From Mactromeris polynyma (lineage: Eukaryota; Mollusca; Bivalvia; Venerida; Mactridae), in assembly GCA_032209605.1 (NCBI GenBank), contig JASFXZ010000013.1, positions 7,277,401 through 7,341,400 on the forward strand: DNA of 64,000 nt, read 5' to 3'. Below, piece by piece: positions 36,352 through 47,806 of the stretch. A model generated the notes under the pieces. It was not told the origin of the DNA and ran no database searches. It saw only the letters and a program-made list of their open reading frames with translations. Every line of letters starts with the position of its first letter. Within the stretch, counting starts at the first letter, position 1. The translations under genes and the position numbers were made by a program.

Positions 36352-38015
36352 AGTACTACTACTCGATGAACAATACTTGATGAGCACAACTCAATGAAGA
36401 CTACTCGACGAACATTACTCGATGAACACTACTTGGTGAATACAACTCAGTGAACAAACAACACTTAATGAATACTATTCAATTAACATTGAACACTACT
36501 CGATAACTACTCAATGAACACTACTCTATGTACACTGCTCAATGAACACTACTCTATGTACACTACTCAATGAACACTACTCAATGTACACTACTCAATG
36601 AACACTACTCAATGAACATAACTTGAAGAACACTACTCGATAACTACTCAATGAACACTACTTAATTAACACTACTCAATGAACACTACTCGATGACTAC
36701 TCAATGAACACTACTCGATAACTACTCAATGAACACTACTCAATTAACACTACTCTATGAACACTACTCGATGACTACTCTATGAACACTACTCGATGAC
36801 TACTCTATGAACACTACTCGATGACTACTCTATGAACACTACTCGATGACTACTCTATGAACACTACTCGATAACTACTCAATGAACACTACTCAATTAA
36901 CACTACTCTATGAACACTACTCGATGACTACTCAATGAACACTACTCTATGAACACTACTCGATGACTACTCAATGAACACTACTCAATTAACATAACTC
37001 GATGAACACTACTCGATAACTTCTCAATGAACACTACTCAATTAACACTACTCAATTAACACTACTCTATGAACACTACTCGATGACTACTCAATGAACA
37101 CTACTCAATGAACACTACTCTATGAACACTACTCGATAACTATTCAATGAACACTACTCAATTAACACTACTCTATGAACACTACTCGATGACTACTCAA
37201 TGAGCACTACTCAATTAACACTACTCTATGAACACTACTCGATGACTACTCAATGAACACTACTCTAATAACACTAATCAACGAACACTTCTCCATGAAC
37301 ACTACTCGATGAACAGTGCTCGATGAAGACTTCTTAATGAAGACTACTCGATGGACACTACTCGTTGAAGACTACTCAATGAAGACTACTCGATGAAGAC
37401 TACTCGATGAAGAATACTCTTTGAAGACTACTCAATGAAGACTACTCGATGACGACTACTCGATGAAGTTTACTCTATGAAGAATACTCTTTGAAGAATA
37501 CTCTTTGAAGAATACTCTTTGAAGACTACTCAATGAAGACTACTCGATGAAGACTACTTGATAAAAACTACTTAATTAAACCTAGTCGATTAACACTGCT
37601 ACATATGAACACTTCACCATGAATACTACTCCATGAACACTGCTCTATGAACATTACTCACTGAACGCTATATCACGAATACGACTTACTGTAAACTTCT
37701 CCATGAACATTACTCACTGAACGCTATATCATGAATAAGACTTACTGTAAACTTCTCCATGAACATTACTCACTGAACACTATATCATGAATACGACTTA
37801 CTGTAAACTTCTCCATGAACATTACTCACTGAACACTTCGCCATGAACACTACTCGATTAGTGAAAACTACACACTGAACACTTCGCCAGAAACACTACT
37901 CGATTAGTGAAAACTACTCACTGAACACTTCGCCATAAACACTACTCAATTAGTGAAAACTACTCACTGAACACTTCGCCATGAACTCTACTCGATTAGT
38001 GAAAACTACTCACTG
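36352..38015. repeat. Irregular 14-bp-based tandem repeat
   Basis: The basic 14-mer is 'aacactactcaatg', with a 10-11 bp short form ('actactcgatg') mixed in. The central part (about 36,640-37,260) forms larger composite units. Right of about 37,600 the units become longer, with 'gaacacttcgccatgaac' blocks. Confidence 0.9.
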
Positions 38016-38250
38016 AACGGGGGTTCCAGATTTGTTGTCAAACCGCAATTTGGTCAAATGATCATGTCAATATTTATATAAAACATGTAAACATAATTAA
38101 TGTTTATTTATGGAATTTCCAAAAATGGCTAAACAAATAAATGAAGTTATGCATCAAATATTAAATGAATAAATAATGTTCTAACTTACCTCGTTATTAA
38201 TCCAAATCTGAATGTTATGCAAGTACTCTAAACGGTACAAACATGAACAA

Positions 38251-38440
38251 ATTACGAGGAATGTCTCAAAATACGAGGGCTGTCTCAAAATACGAGGGAT
38301 GTCTAAAAATACGAGGGATGTCTCAAATAACGAGGGATGTCTCAAAATACGAGGGATATCTCAAATAACGAGGGATGTCTCAAATAACGAGGGATGTCTC
38401 AAAATACGAGGGCTGTCTCAAAATACGAAGGCTGTCCAAA
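38251..38440. repeat. 19-bp tandem repeat, about 10 copies
   Basis: Unit 'atacgagggatgtctcaaa' with 'ggctg' and 'aataacg' variants. Confidence 0.92.
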
Positions 38441-38612
38441 CAATAGCGTGGGCATTCTTTGGTGTAACCGATTCAATCCAGATATCATCCGTTACAAAGA
38501 TTCACATGTGTCTTTACTTGTGTCTTGATAATATTCCTCATACACCGAAACATAAGTATGCGTCTTGAAAATTTAACTCCTTCAAGTTTCAATGTTTCTA
38601 ATAGCATCATAA

Positions 38613-38838
38613 GTCCGCCCTGTTAGCTCAGTGGCGTGTCAGTCGGGGGGTCCGGGTTCGATTTCAGGGATTGGCAGGGTCCTATGGTCATTTGTCTGAT
38701 TTATGTGGTAAAGTTGACAGTTGTTTGCAGAAGGGCAAGTTAATACTGGTTTACAATTAATTGCATTAAAACTGTTCAGGTCAACTGACCACCGGGTATG
38801 ACTGAACATTGTTGAAATACCAATTAAAACAAACACAC
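38613..38838 (+). mobile_element. tRNA-derived SINE, family B, near full length
   Basis: tRNA-like head with 'gttagctcagtggcgtg' and B box 'gggttcgatttc', body with 'ctgatttatgtgg' and 'ttgacagttgtttgcag', tail 'ccaattaaaacaaacaca'. Positions 38,713-38,749 are the region matched by the 61-bp array unit. Confidence 0.85.
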
Positions 38839-39994
38839 AGATATGACCTCCTTACAGTTTTCACGCTTCTGGTCAAAATCGTATTGATACAAAAATGTAC
38901 AATAATTCATTTTGTAACATATCCGTATTAAAGAGAGAAAATAAGTTTCAACAATCCATAACACATTAGACATTTGAGGAGGCTCAATGGTACATACGTA
39001 AGGTAACTGGGGCGAAAGGAATGACCTGGCCGACCATAAGGGATAACTAGGAGAATCAAAGATGACAAACAGCGGGGGGGGGTTAATTAATGGATGGAAA
39101 ATATCACAGGACAAGTCAAGACAGCTTGCAACAATAGGCCGAAACTGGGGAGAAAATAACATGAACACTATATGAAGTGAATGAATTGCACAGGGGGGAG
39201 GGTATATTTAACATACATTTAAAACGCAATAAGAAACAATAACCATACAGCGATATACAGCCTTGGAACTGTCAGTAAAATTACTGTGAAATTTTTTAAA
39301 AAACGTCTACGTAAGTTTTGCGACAACCCCCGTACAGTAGTAGGTCAGTTGTTTATGCTTGATTGTCCGAGTATCTGCGGGAACAATACTTTAACACCCA
39401 AGGTGTTCCACGCTGTGTTTCATTAATGAACTGCTTAATCCCTAGATAAAAGTTCAAGTAGACAAGATTAAAGATTTATCAAGATTGCACAAACTATTAA
39501 ATAATAAAACACACAATGTTGGTGTTGGATAAAGCTGTATGTAGCGGTCTGAATATTAACTATACACAGCCTATGAAACCCAAGGTTGTTGTGCACTCCT
39601 GGATATTATATTAATAATCTGGTCTGTTCCGACAGTTTTCTTGCATACCTGTGGAACTTTAGCATTTCTGACTAAAATCACATAATTACGGAAACCTTCC
39701 ATGATCAGTCGGTCATAATGGCTTTAAATAAGTCTACGTTCACTTGATGTGTCTGTCGAGTTTTCGTGATGGCAAACAATTGCAAAATATGTTTAGTTCA
39801 ACTGCGTGTACTATTGGTTTCCTGTCGTTCGTTTCCCTTGTCGTGATTCTGGCTTATCACGTGGTTATACGTAATGTTCAATACACGGGCGGATATATAA
39901 TAAATCCATCGTTTAGTGGAAACATTTTCGATATTCTAATATTTCGTACTAACATGGCTTTGCTATTTGCATATCAGTGTTGTGTAAAGCGGAT
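38839..39994. other. Unassigned interval
   Basis: An 85-residue plus frame at 39,744-40,001 has hydrophobic stretches but no family resemblance and runs into repeat R2. It is not called as a gene. Confidence 0.4.
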
Positions 39995-40075
39995 TGGTTA
40001 ATCATTTGATAAGGGGTATGTTACCTTACCGAAATCCATTTACCATTAGCGAAATCCACTTCTAATTCATCTGCA
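39995..40075 (-). repeat. Dispersed repeat R2, partial
   Basis: 'gttaccttaccgaaatcc' and 'gcgaaatcca' match the R2 copies at 22,005 and 56,180. Confidence 0.55.
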
Positions 40076-40544
40076 CTATATATTACTAATTTCTAGTTAT
40101 ATTGTTAAACATTAGGTTAATTTAAATGTACATGTTTTTGGTCAAACATAGGTCTGGGAGCGCAGGTGAAAAAGTGACCACAAAAATGGTCTACTGTTAA
40201 ACTGTCCGTTATGCGAGAAAGGTGAGTTGTATCCTGTGTTAGCCTGAGGTGACTAATAAATTTGGCATTGGCGAAGGACCAGCGAACAAGTTTTACATGA
40301 ACAACTGGAGATGAACAAGGTTATGTCAAGGTTGATGGTCGGCCAATAGTTCAGCAGTGTGACCAGATCTAAAGACTTAATGTTTAATGCGGTGGGATTG
40401 CGTTTTTTGAATCACAATTACTGCTGTTAATGAAACGTGGGTGAATCTCTCTGAAACACAAAATCGCAGTATAAACTGTGGAGCGGGCTGGTTCCCTCCT
40501 CCCAAAGGTTAAACTTGTGATCCTTAACTGGAAATATTATGGTA

Positions 40545-40676
40545 CAGTCGGACCTCTTTCATTCGAATTCATCGGGTCCGAAATTTTATTTCGAATAATA
40601 CAGGGGGACTTGATATTTATTTCGGATTATACCAAGTATTCGGATAAAAGGTTGTCGAATAAACGAGATCCAACTG
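40545..40676. mobile_element. pogo/Tigger-like MITE
   Basis: 132 bp, ends 'cagtcggacctctttcattc' and 'aacgagatccaactg', TA-flanked. Confidence 0.88.
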
Positions 40677-40749
40677 TAACTCTTTTCTTGGATGTGCGCA
40701 ATATTATGCTTACCTGTTTCAAGCCGAGAGAAAAAAAGAAATACGTGTA

Positions 40750-41046
40750 CATTAAAACTTCACCTAAATACCACCTCAATAATAAGACCACCTCAATTAT
40801 AAGACCACCTCAATAATAAGACCACCTCAATAATAAGACCACCTCAATAATAAGACCACCTCAATAATAAGACCACCTCAATAATAAGACCACCTCAATA
40901 ATAAGACCACCTCAATAATAAGAACACAATGTTCAAGTCCATTATCACTGTTTTGCTCTTTATTCAACCTCAATATCAAGACCTCCTTAAAAAGAAGTCC
41001 AGTTTTCAAGGGTCCAAAGGGTGGTCTTATTATTGAGGTTTTACTG
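40750..41046. mobile_element. GACCACC MITE containing a 17-bp tandem array
   Basis: The right end 'attgaggttttactg' before TA and the body ('ttcaagtccattatcac', 'ttcaagggtcc') match the family. The left part is expanded by a 17-bp repeat. Confidence 0.85.
40771..40922. repeat. 17-bp tandem repeat, about 9 copies, inside a MITE
   Basis: Unit 'caataataagaccacct', identical to the sub-terminal sequence of the GACCACC MITE (compare 35,147-35,160). Confidence 0.95.
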
Positions 41047-41596
41047 TACTTTCATAAAAGAAATCGATTGAAATCAAATAACGCAGTACGAGGTTAGCTC
41101 GCAAACTGTCACTCAACTGAGATTTTTTTAAATGACAAATATTCCACATCCTCCGAACTACTAAATCTTTGTTCAAATGCAGTTTTGTTTGTGAAAAAAT
41201 TATACTCGCTGTTATCTGACACTTATGTCACGAAATTAGCTCTGGTTTTGACTTCCTCACTGTACCTTAGGCAATTGTTTGTTTCATCATGGTTTGCACA
41301 GAGGATACAAAATCTCCGTGAAATGTGGTAAAAGTCACAGTAGATTGTCACTTCACTAAAGCAAATCGACGAGGTTTTTGACATGAGCGCATTTTCGATG
41401 CATTTCTGAAGACAACTCACCAATTCTTGAAATCGGATTTGCAGAAAATATTTGTCTCTTGAAAGACGAATTATACATGTTTAGAATTTGTTGTATTTCA
41501 TGGATATTTTTATTTTTGAAGTGTGATCTGGGTCGCGGAAACAGGTCAGGTGTGAAAAACGTTGGACTCATTGTACGATATATACATATATTATTA
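41047..41596. other. Unassigned interval
   Basis: Short minus frames with no domain. Confidence 0.45.
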
Positions 41597-42073
41597 GAAG
41601 GGATAAAGGGAGAGAACTCGTGACAATCTCCTGTGGTAAAGGTGTATAAGGTTTAAATCCAAGTAAAAACAATTCTATTATAATACTTAATACATCTAAA
41701 ATATGCGAACTGCTAAACTTTCATCGACTGACACACTCAGTGATAGAAACGAAACACACGATAGCATATCATGCTTATGTAACGTACAATATTACCTCTC
41801 CATAGCAACAACCTCTAGGAGAGACAAATGTTGACTGTTGTCGAGTTGTTGTTGCTCTAGATAGATTAATTTGGTAGTAAACTTTTATTATCGAAAATTC
41901 GATGATGTTCTTAAAGAGAGGTTGTTGCTCTAGATAGATTAATTTGGTAGTACACTTTTATTATCGAAAATTCGATGATGTTCTTAAAGAGAGGCTTTTG
42001 CTCAAGAGAGGGCCGCTCTGCCGTGGTTCCATTGTACATTATCCCATCTAGAGTTCTCTCCCTTTATCCCGTC
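41597..42073. mobile_element. Outer MITE with inverted ends enclosing another MITE
   Basis: 'gataaagggagagaact' at 41,603-41,619 is matched inverted by 'agttctctccctttatc' at 42,051-42,067. A third copy of this end, with a change, is at about 42,349-42,380. Between the ends lies the TA-flanked element at 41,787-42,034. Confidence 0.7.
41787..42034. mobile_element. TTGTTGCTC MITE with a 73-bp internal duplication
   Basis: TA-flanked. The left side reads 'caatattacctctccatag' and 'gcaacaacctct', the right 'tgctcaagagagggccgctc' and 'tggttccattg'. The block from 'gttgctctagatagatt' to 'gttcttaaagagag' occurs twice, 73 bp apart. The right-end motif is the same as the unit of the 51.8 kb array. 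Confidence 0.75.
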
Positions 42074-42107
42074 TATAGTATATAGGAGTATGTATGTATT
42101 GTATATA

Positions 42108-42336
42108 CAGGATGTTTAAAAGTTCGTTCACAAAGTTTGAATTTTAGATTTTTTTAATTGCTCGTCTCATCTATGTCGCTATATACCAATAGTTTACTTC
42201 TGCGTGAGAGTTCAGTATAAAACAGAGATCATGAGAAAAGCAACAGTTTTCATTATGCGAAATAAAGCCAGTGTATACAGCAGTATTTTCATTTTATTGA
42301 AAGTCTAACTTTGTGAACAAACCTTTTAACACCCTG
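42108..42336. mobile_element. MITE family M1, intact copy
   Basis: 229 bp, ends 'caggatgtttaaaagttcg' and 'aaccttttaacaccctg', TA-flanked. Collinear with 4,122-4,541 minus its nested element. Confidence 0.9.
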
Positions 42337-42380
42337 TACATATAATATAGAAGAGATAAAGGCGGAGAACCTGTGACAAT

Positions 42381-44369
42381 GTCGTTTATATTACATTCAA
42401 CAAGCGCGATCATACGAAATATGAGCTTCAAAATACAATATAAGGACGCTTAACGAAACATAGCAAGTCAATATGTGTGCGTGTTTAATTTACACTGAGT
42501 GTACTTTCCGAGGTACAGTAAATATTATCAAAACTGTCGAAGTGTCTGCTGACATGAAGAAATATATCAAAAACACTAAATAGATATATGCATAAAAGTT
42601 TCAAAGACGAAAGTTCTGCCGTCTGCCGCATAATTTGCATGGAATAATTCACCAGAAATCCGCCACGTAATTAGTGAGCAAGTTATTTTCGTCCGTACGT
42701 AAACTATATTATTACATAACTATCACTATGATTGACACAGAACTCACAACGTTGCTATGTAAGTCACGTGGAATTCTCAGTTGATATTCAGACCACACAA
42801 ACTAATGTCTAAGTAGCAGCTTCAAGTGTTGTTTTTTTATAGTTTTATGATTATTGTTGTTTTTTTCATCTTTGTTTGCTGCGATAAATTGGTGAGAATT
42901 AGGAAACTAATGTTACGAATGCCTGTCCGTTCAGCTGTCAGCAAAGTTATAAAAGTGTTTAACTGTCAGCAATATTTCACAACGTTTCTAAACACATCTC
43001 TGGATATATCTTCTGCTGATATATAATTTTCTCAATTTTAAAATAATGAATTATGAGAAATAATTTCTCTTTTAAATGTCGAATATCTCCGATAGGTGTC
43101 GCTAACAGGTAAGTGTTCTAGGTTTTGAAAGTCATTCAGCTTTGGTTAGCCGTCACAGTAATTAATACCTGTTTTTTCTAGAAAGTTTATTATGAAATGT
43201 TATTTTATGCAAGCATATATAATGAGGTTTTAAACAGTCGTGTCAAAAATTATACATGTACATGGATTATGTTGTTAATCATGTTTGTCGGAAAATACCC
43301 AACTTTTACTCGTTCTCGAAAAGTGTGAAATATTTTTCAAAATTCTTTTAACCCACGTCGATGCATTTTGACCATCTTCGTGGGAGCTTTTCTAGCCACG
43401 AAGTAGACCTATGTCTCAGGTACTGTGTGACAGCCAACATCAAAGACGACATAGACTTATACTTGGTTCCAGCAAGCATTTTTGTTCAGTTATGGAAACA
43501 AATAAGTCACAGGGTGCAAGGTCAAGGCTACAATTCCCATTTGATTATTTCATCTGTAGACTAAGCGGTATGGGAGGGGGCGTGGTCATGAAGAAGGAGG
43601 ACATTTTCTGTGCTAGCCTTGGATGCAACTATCTGAGATTTTCATGGAGTTTTCTCAGAATTACTTCAGAATAGTACCACTGATATTGCTCATACCAAGG
43701 TGTTCATGTACACTTTTGTATAATGATGCCTTTGCTAATATCGCCAACTTGCCACCTCCGCGATGTTACGCGACGGTCGTGCACGACGACAGCCTCAACA
43801 TATGCAGCCATTGATGGGGTCACTGCCTCAGACTCCCAGACCTAGGCCTTCACGAAACAAGGAGAAACCTAGCTGTAAAACGTTTAACATAACATGCAGT
43901 CATGCCAAATGTCTGCAGTCTTTGGAAAATCTGACAAGGCTTTTCTACCTCTGCAAGTAGAACTTTTATAACAGATCGCTGTTCTTCTAACTTGGAGTCC
44001 ATGCATGTTAGCTGAAACACCTATTATTTATAAATAACGTCAAAAATGTGTATACAAACTTGTCATTTAAACATCAACTGACCGAATTGTTACGTATTCA
44101 TAGAATGTAGTCTCCACTCACGTACAATATATGTACCTCGTTGTACGTGGAAAGACAGGATCACGAAATATCACAAATTAATCAGTATTTTGAAACGTAT
44201 GTTGTTTTGTCTTGCTTATCGCAGGTGGTTGAGTTGTAAGGGAATCTCATTGCAGTTTATTACATTTATGACTCAAAATAATTGAACCATGCTGGTGTCG
44301 TATCAAGTTAACACGTTAATTTTAACTAAGCTCAGTTCATGTATTCATGAAAGCATGAGTTTATAAAAC
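42381..44369. other. Unassigned interval with overlapping short frames
   Basis: 43,361-43,960 holds several overlapping plus frames (63-87 residues) denser than the surroundings, but each is interrupted and none shows a domain I can name. It could be a decayed transposon or pseudogene. Elsewhere nothing is recognised. Confidence 0.35.
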
Positions 44370-45085
44370 TTAAAATTTGAGTCGGAAATCAGGGGAGGGA
44401 GGTCATTCTGAAAAACTTGTAAGAATGACTTCATTATGTAAAACTTTATATTTGAGTCGGTAAGAGTGACTTCCCTTGAAAATCAGGGCAGGTCACTCTG
44501 TAAAACTTAAAGTTTGAGTCGGTTAGAGTGACTTCCCGTAAAAATTAGGAGAGGTCACTCAGAAAAAAATAATATTTGAGACAGTAAGAGTGACTTCCAT
44601 TGAAAATTAAGGGAGGTCACTCTGTAAAACTTAATATTTGAGTCAGTAAGAGTGACCTCCCCTTGAAAATAAGGGGAGGTCATTCAGAAAAAAACTTGTA
44701 AGAGTGACTTCCCTTGGAAATCGGTCACTCAGAAAAACTTAAAATTTGAGTCGGTAAGAGTGACCTCCCCTTGAAAATCAGGGGATGTCACTCTGAAAAA
44801 CTTAATATTTTAGTCCGTAAGAGTGACTTCCCTTGAAAATAAGGGGACGTCACTCTGTAAATGTTTAAATTTGAGTCGGTAAGAGTGACTTCCCTTGGAA
44901 ATCAGGGGAGGTCATTCTGAAAAACTTGTAAGAGTGACTTCCCTTGAAAATCAGGGGAGGTCACTCTGTAAAACTTAATAATTGAGTCGATAAGAGTGAC
45001 TTCCCGTAAAAATTAGGGGACTCTGAAAAACTTAATATTTGAGACGGTAAGAGTGACTTCCCTTGAAAATCAGGGGAGATCACTT
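44370..45085. repeat. 62-bp tandem repeat whose unit is a hairpin, about 11 copies
   Basis: The unit has 'gagtgacttccctt', a 'gaaaat' loop and 'caggggaggtcactc', then a linker with 'aacttaatatttgagtcgg'. The best copy (44,650-44,685) gives a 15-bp stem with one G-T pair and a 6-nt loop. Several copies lack the linker or one arm. Confidence 0.88.
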
Positions 45086-46984
45086 ATAAAAATGGAGATA
45101 ACCGAAATATGCCGAAATATAACGAATATTATCGGAGATTTTAGACATGGGCATATCATGACGGACGTATCATGACCGTGTGACCACATACACGTATCAT
45201 GCTGTATTCGTCTCTAAAAGAAACGAACAGAAATAAGTCTACAAATCACTGATAAGCTCGACGGCTGCTCCTCATACAATTAATATAAGGAAACAAACGA
45301 GCAAGATCCGCGCAAAGCAGAAATGAGCTTGATTATACCAAAAACACATATATACGATAGCTTAATAACTTTATAACGGCTTTCACAGAAATAGATCTGA
45401 CGATATTCAGTTGTATTTCTATGTCCAATAAATTTGAATTAGCATTTAATGCAAAGACCTTTCTGAGAAAAGCTGTCGTTTGAATTAAAGAACTTGTTTT
45501 TTGATATTGCGTTAAAATCGACAGCTTAATGAAATAGATATTAGCAAAAGTATAATATCTAAGTTCAGGATTTTACGTATCTACATTTAATGTTTGTGCC
45601 CCGGGGGCATACGCAAACTACACAAAACCTATAGCAATACACGTAACATAAACGTAATGGAAATATATTTCAGTACTGTCCTATTGTTTTCAAGCTGTTT
45701 GTAACACAGTCGTTTTTCTGGCCTATTTTCCATAGCAAATATTCTCCCCAAATTAAATGGGGCATTTTTCTAAAACTAATGTCAAATAACAAAAGATAAA
45801 CAAAAAAGATAAAAGCATCATGTTGTACTGGATAGTTTTGATAATGCGTCATAATCTGAAACATTTTTACAACCAGTCTTGGCATGCTATGTTGTACATT
45901 AAATTAGCATGCAGAAGTCTTGGGCGACACTGTAAACATTCATTGCCTACATCAAATGTGTCTTTTAGTCACGTGCTCAATTAGCATACTTAATTGGATA
46001 CAAGACCAACAACTCTGGATTCCCTACAAGGTCTGTTTTCAAATATTTAGAAAACTCGAATAACGTTGTACGAGCTGGCACGTTATTTGACTCCAGATAT
46101 GTATTAGCCGCGGACCTATTTCGAATGTTGATGTCAGTGCTAGCTCTGGGTCCGCTTTAAGGTATGTATTGAATCAAAGCACCGAAAGTGCTGACAGCAA
46201 GGGGCTCTCTGCAGATCACAGACGTCATTTTGACATATATATCTATCACAATCATTCTTTCAAGAACATTTTGTTATGGCAGTATTTTAAATAATATATG
46301 AGTTAAAAACACAAGATTATATACAAAGAATTGGTATAGACAACAGAAGGATGGATGGAGAAGAAGTAAACATGGTTCAATGCAATCCATTGAAACTAAC
46401 GTATTTTGCAACATAAACTATAATGTGCTCTAAGAAGAGATTTCAGTTCAAAGGGACAGAATTCTTAAACATTTTGATGGATGCACTTGTACTTGTATCA
46501 TCACATTCCATTGCAATCCCTTGAAAACTGAAGAAGTAGTTAGCCACACACGCTACATATGTTGTATATTGGACAGAAACACCAATCGACCGACCTACAG
46601 ACAGGATGACAATAAAACAAAAAGTATGTGAATTTATTCAATTTAGAACAATTTCCGTAAATCGTAGATGAACGGAACAATGACGGAAAATTGCATTTCC
46701 CATGATTTCAATATACGTATAATTTTTTTTCGGATATATTATATGTGTCACCGTTTTCTTGTATATGTAACGTGCGGCCGAATATCGGTGTTCTCTGTAG
46801 CAATTCAATTTTGGGCTGCAGTAATTTAAGTAAGCGATGGGTAAGCCTCAAACCTTTGTCAGGGGGGAGTTTAAATCACATTAAATCAAAATGAGAAATA
46901 GAAAAATAAACATATTTACAAGACTGTGCGAAATGGTGATTGATGGGCATCACTGTCCGGCTAACTCCACGGACAATGACAAAA
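45086..46984. other. Unassigned interval
   Basis: Nothing recognised. Confidence 0.5.
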
Positions 46985-47175
46985 CAGGACTCAAATCTAA
47001 ACAGACTCAAACAAAATGAGCAATGCTCTCACGTGCGGATCAAACCAGAACAGTCTATACAAAGACTCACAAAATGAGCAATGCGCTCACGTGCGGCTCA
47101 AACCAGAACAGTCTATACAAAGACTCACAAAAATGAGCAATGCACTAGCGAGCGGCTCAAACCAAAAAAGTTTCA
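46985..47175. repeat. 58-bp tandem repeat, about 3 copies
   Basis: 'gagcaatgctctcacgtgcg' at 47,018, 47,076 and, diverged, 47,135. Intervening 'aaccagaacagtctataca' blocks are repeated. Confidence 0.85.
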
Positions 47176-47629
47176 AAAGAGTCGCAGTGTAAGGCACAGT
47201 TTCCCGAAAAAAAATGTAATCGACGGCTCACGTCTCAAAGTGAGCGACCATTTACAGTCAACAAAATGAAGCACTAATATCGAGAAGCTAATTTAACAAT
47301 GGAGTTCTACGTAATAAACCGAGAGTGCGACAGCGAAGAACTCATATACATGTACATGCTTCGGAGTAAAAAATGAGTTCGGATACTCCGCAAGCCGGAG
47401 CTAAATTTATATGATGTGCTGCAAATATTTGAGTTGCTCAGTGAGCGATAGTTATTGATATTTACTGTTGTTCCAAGTCACTCCGTTGTTCCAAATGAGC
47501 GACCATTGGTAGAATGTATTGCTAAAATAACTCCGCTCCGAGCTCCGATTCTCATTTATTTACTCCAATGGCTTATGGTTAGCGCCACGCTGGTCACAAA
47601 AGTGTATAGCGATTGTGACGCGGACCCAT

Positions 47630-47806
47630 TGTATTTGCGTATATTTATCGTCGCCACCGGTTTCACATATGGGCGACGCCTCCGGAAGAATGTTAGTCAT
47701 TTTAGAGTTTTGCAGGATAGTGTATGATACAGGAGATGTCCCAGTTCCAGAAGCACACCTGGTTCTTTTACGTGCTCGATGTAAGGCATCAAACACTATC
47801 ATAGTC
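47630..47806 (-). mobile_element. tRNA-derived SINE, family A, head missing
   Basis: Minus-strand copy with the tail at the left ('atcgtcgccaccggtttc') and the body up to 'ttttacgtgctcgatgtaag'. The tRNA-like head is absent, as expected for a 5'-truncated retroposed copy. Confidence 0.8.

Noticed and set aside
39744..40001. 85-residue plus-strand frame with hydrophobic segments
   Set aside because: It ends within repeat R2 and has no supporting signal.
43361..43960. Possible pseudogene with overlapping plus frames
   Set aside because: No domain is recognisable and each frame is interrupted. A kelch-like 'PPPRCYATVV' string is too short to support a call.
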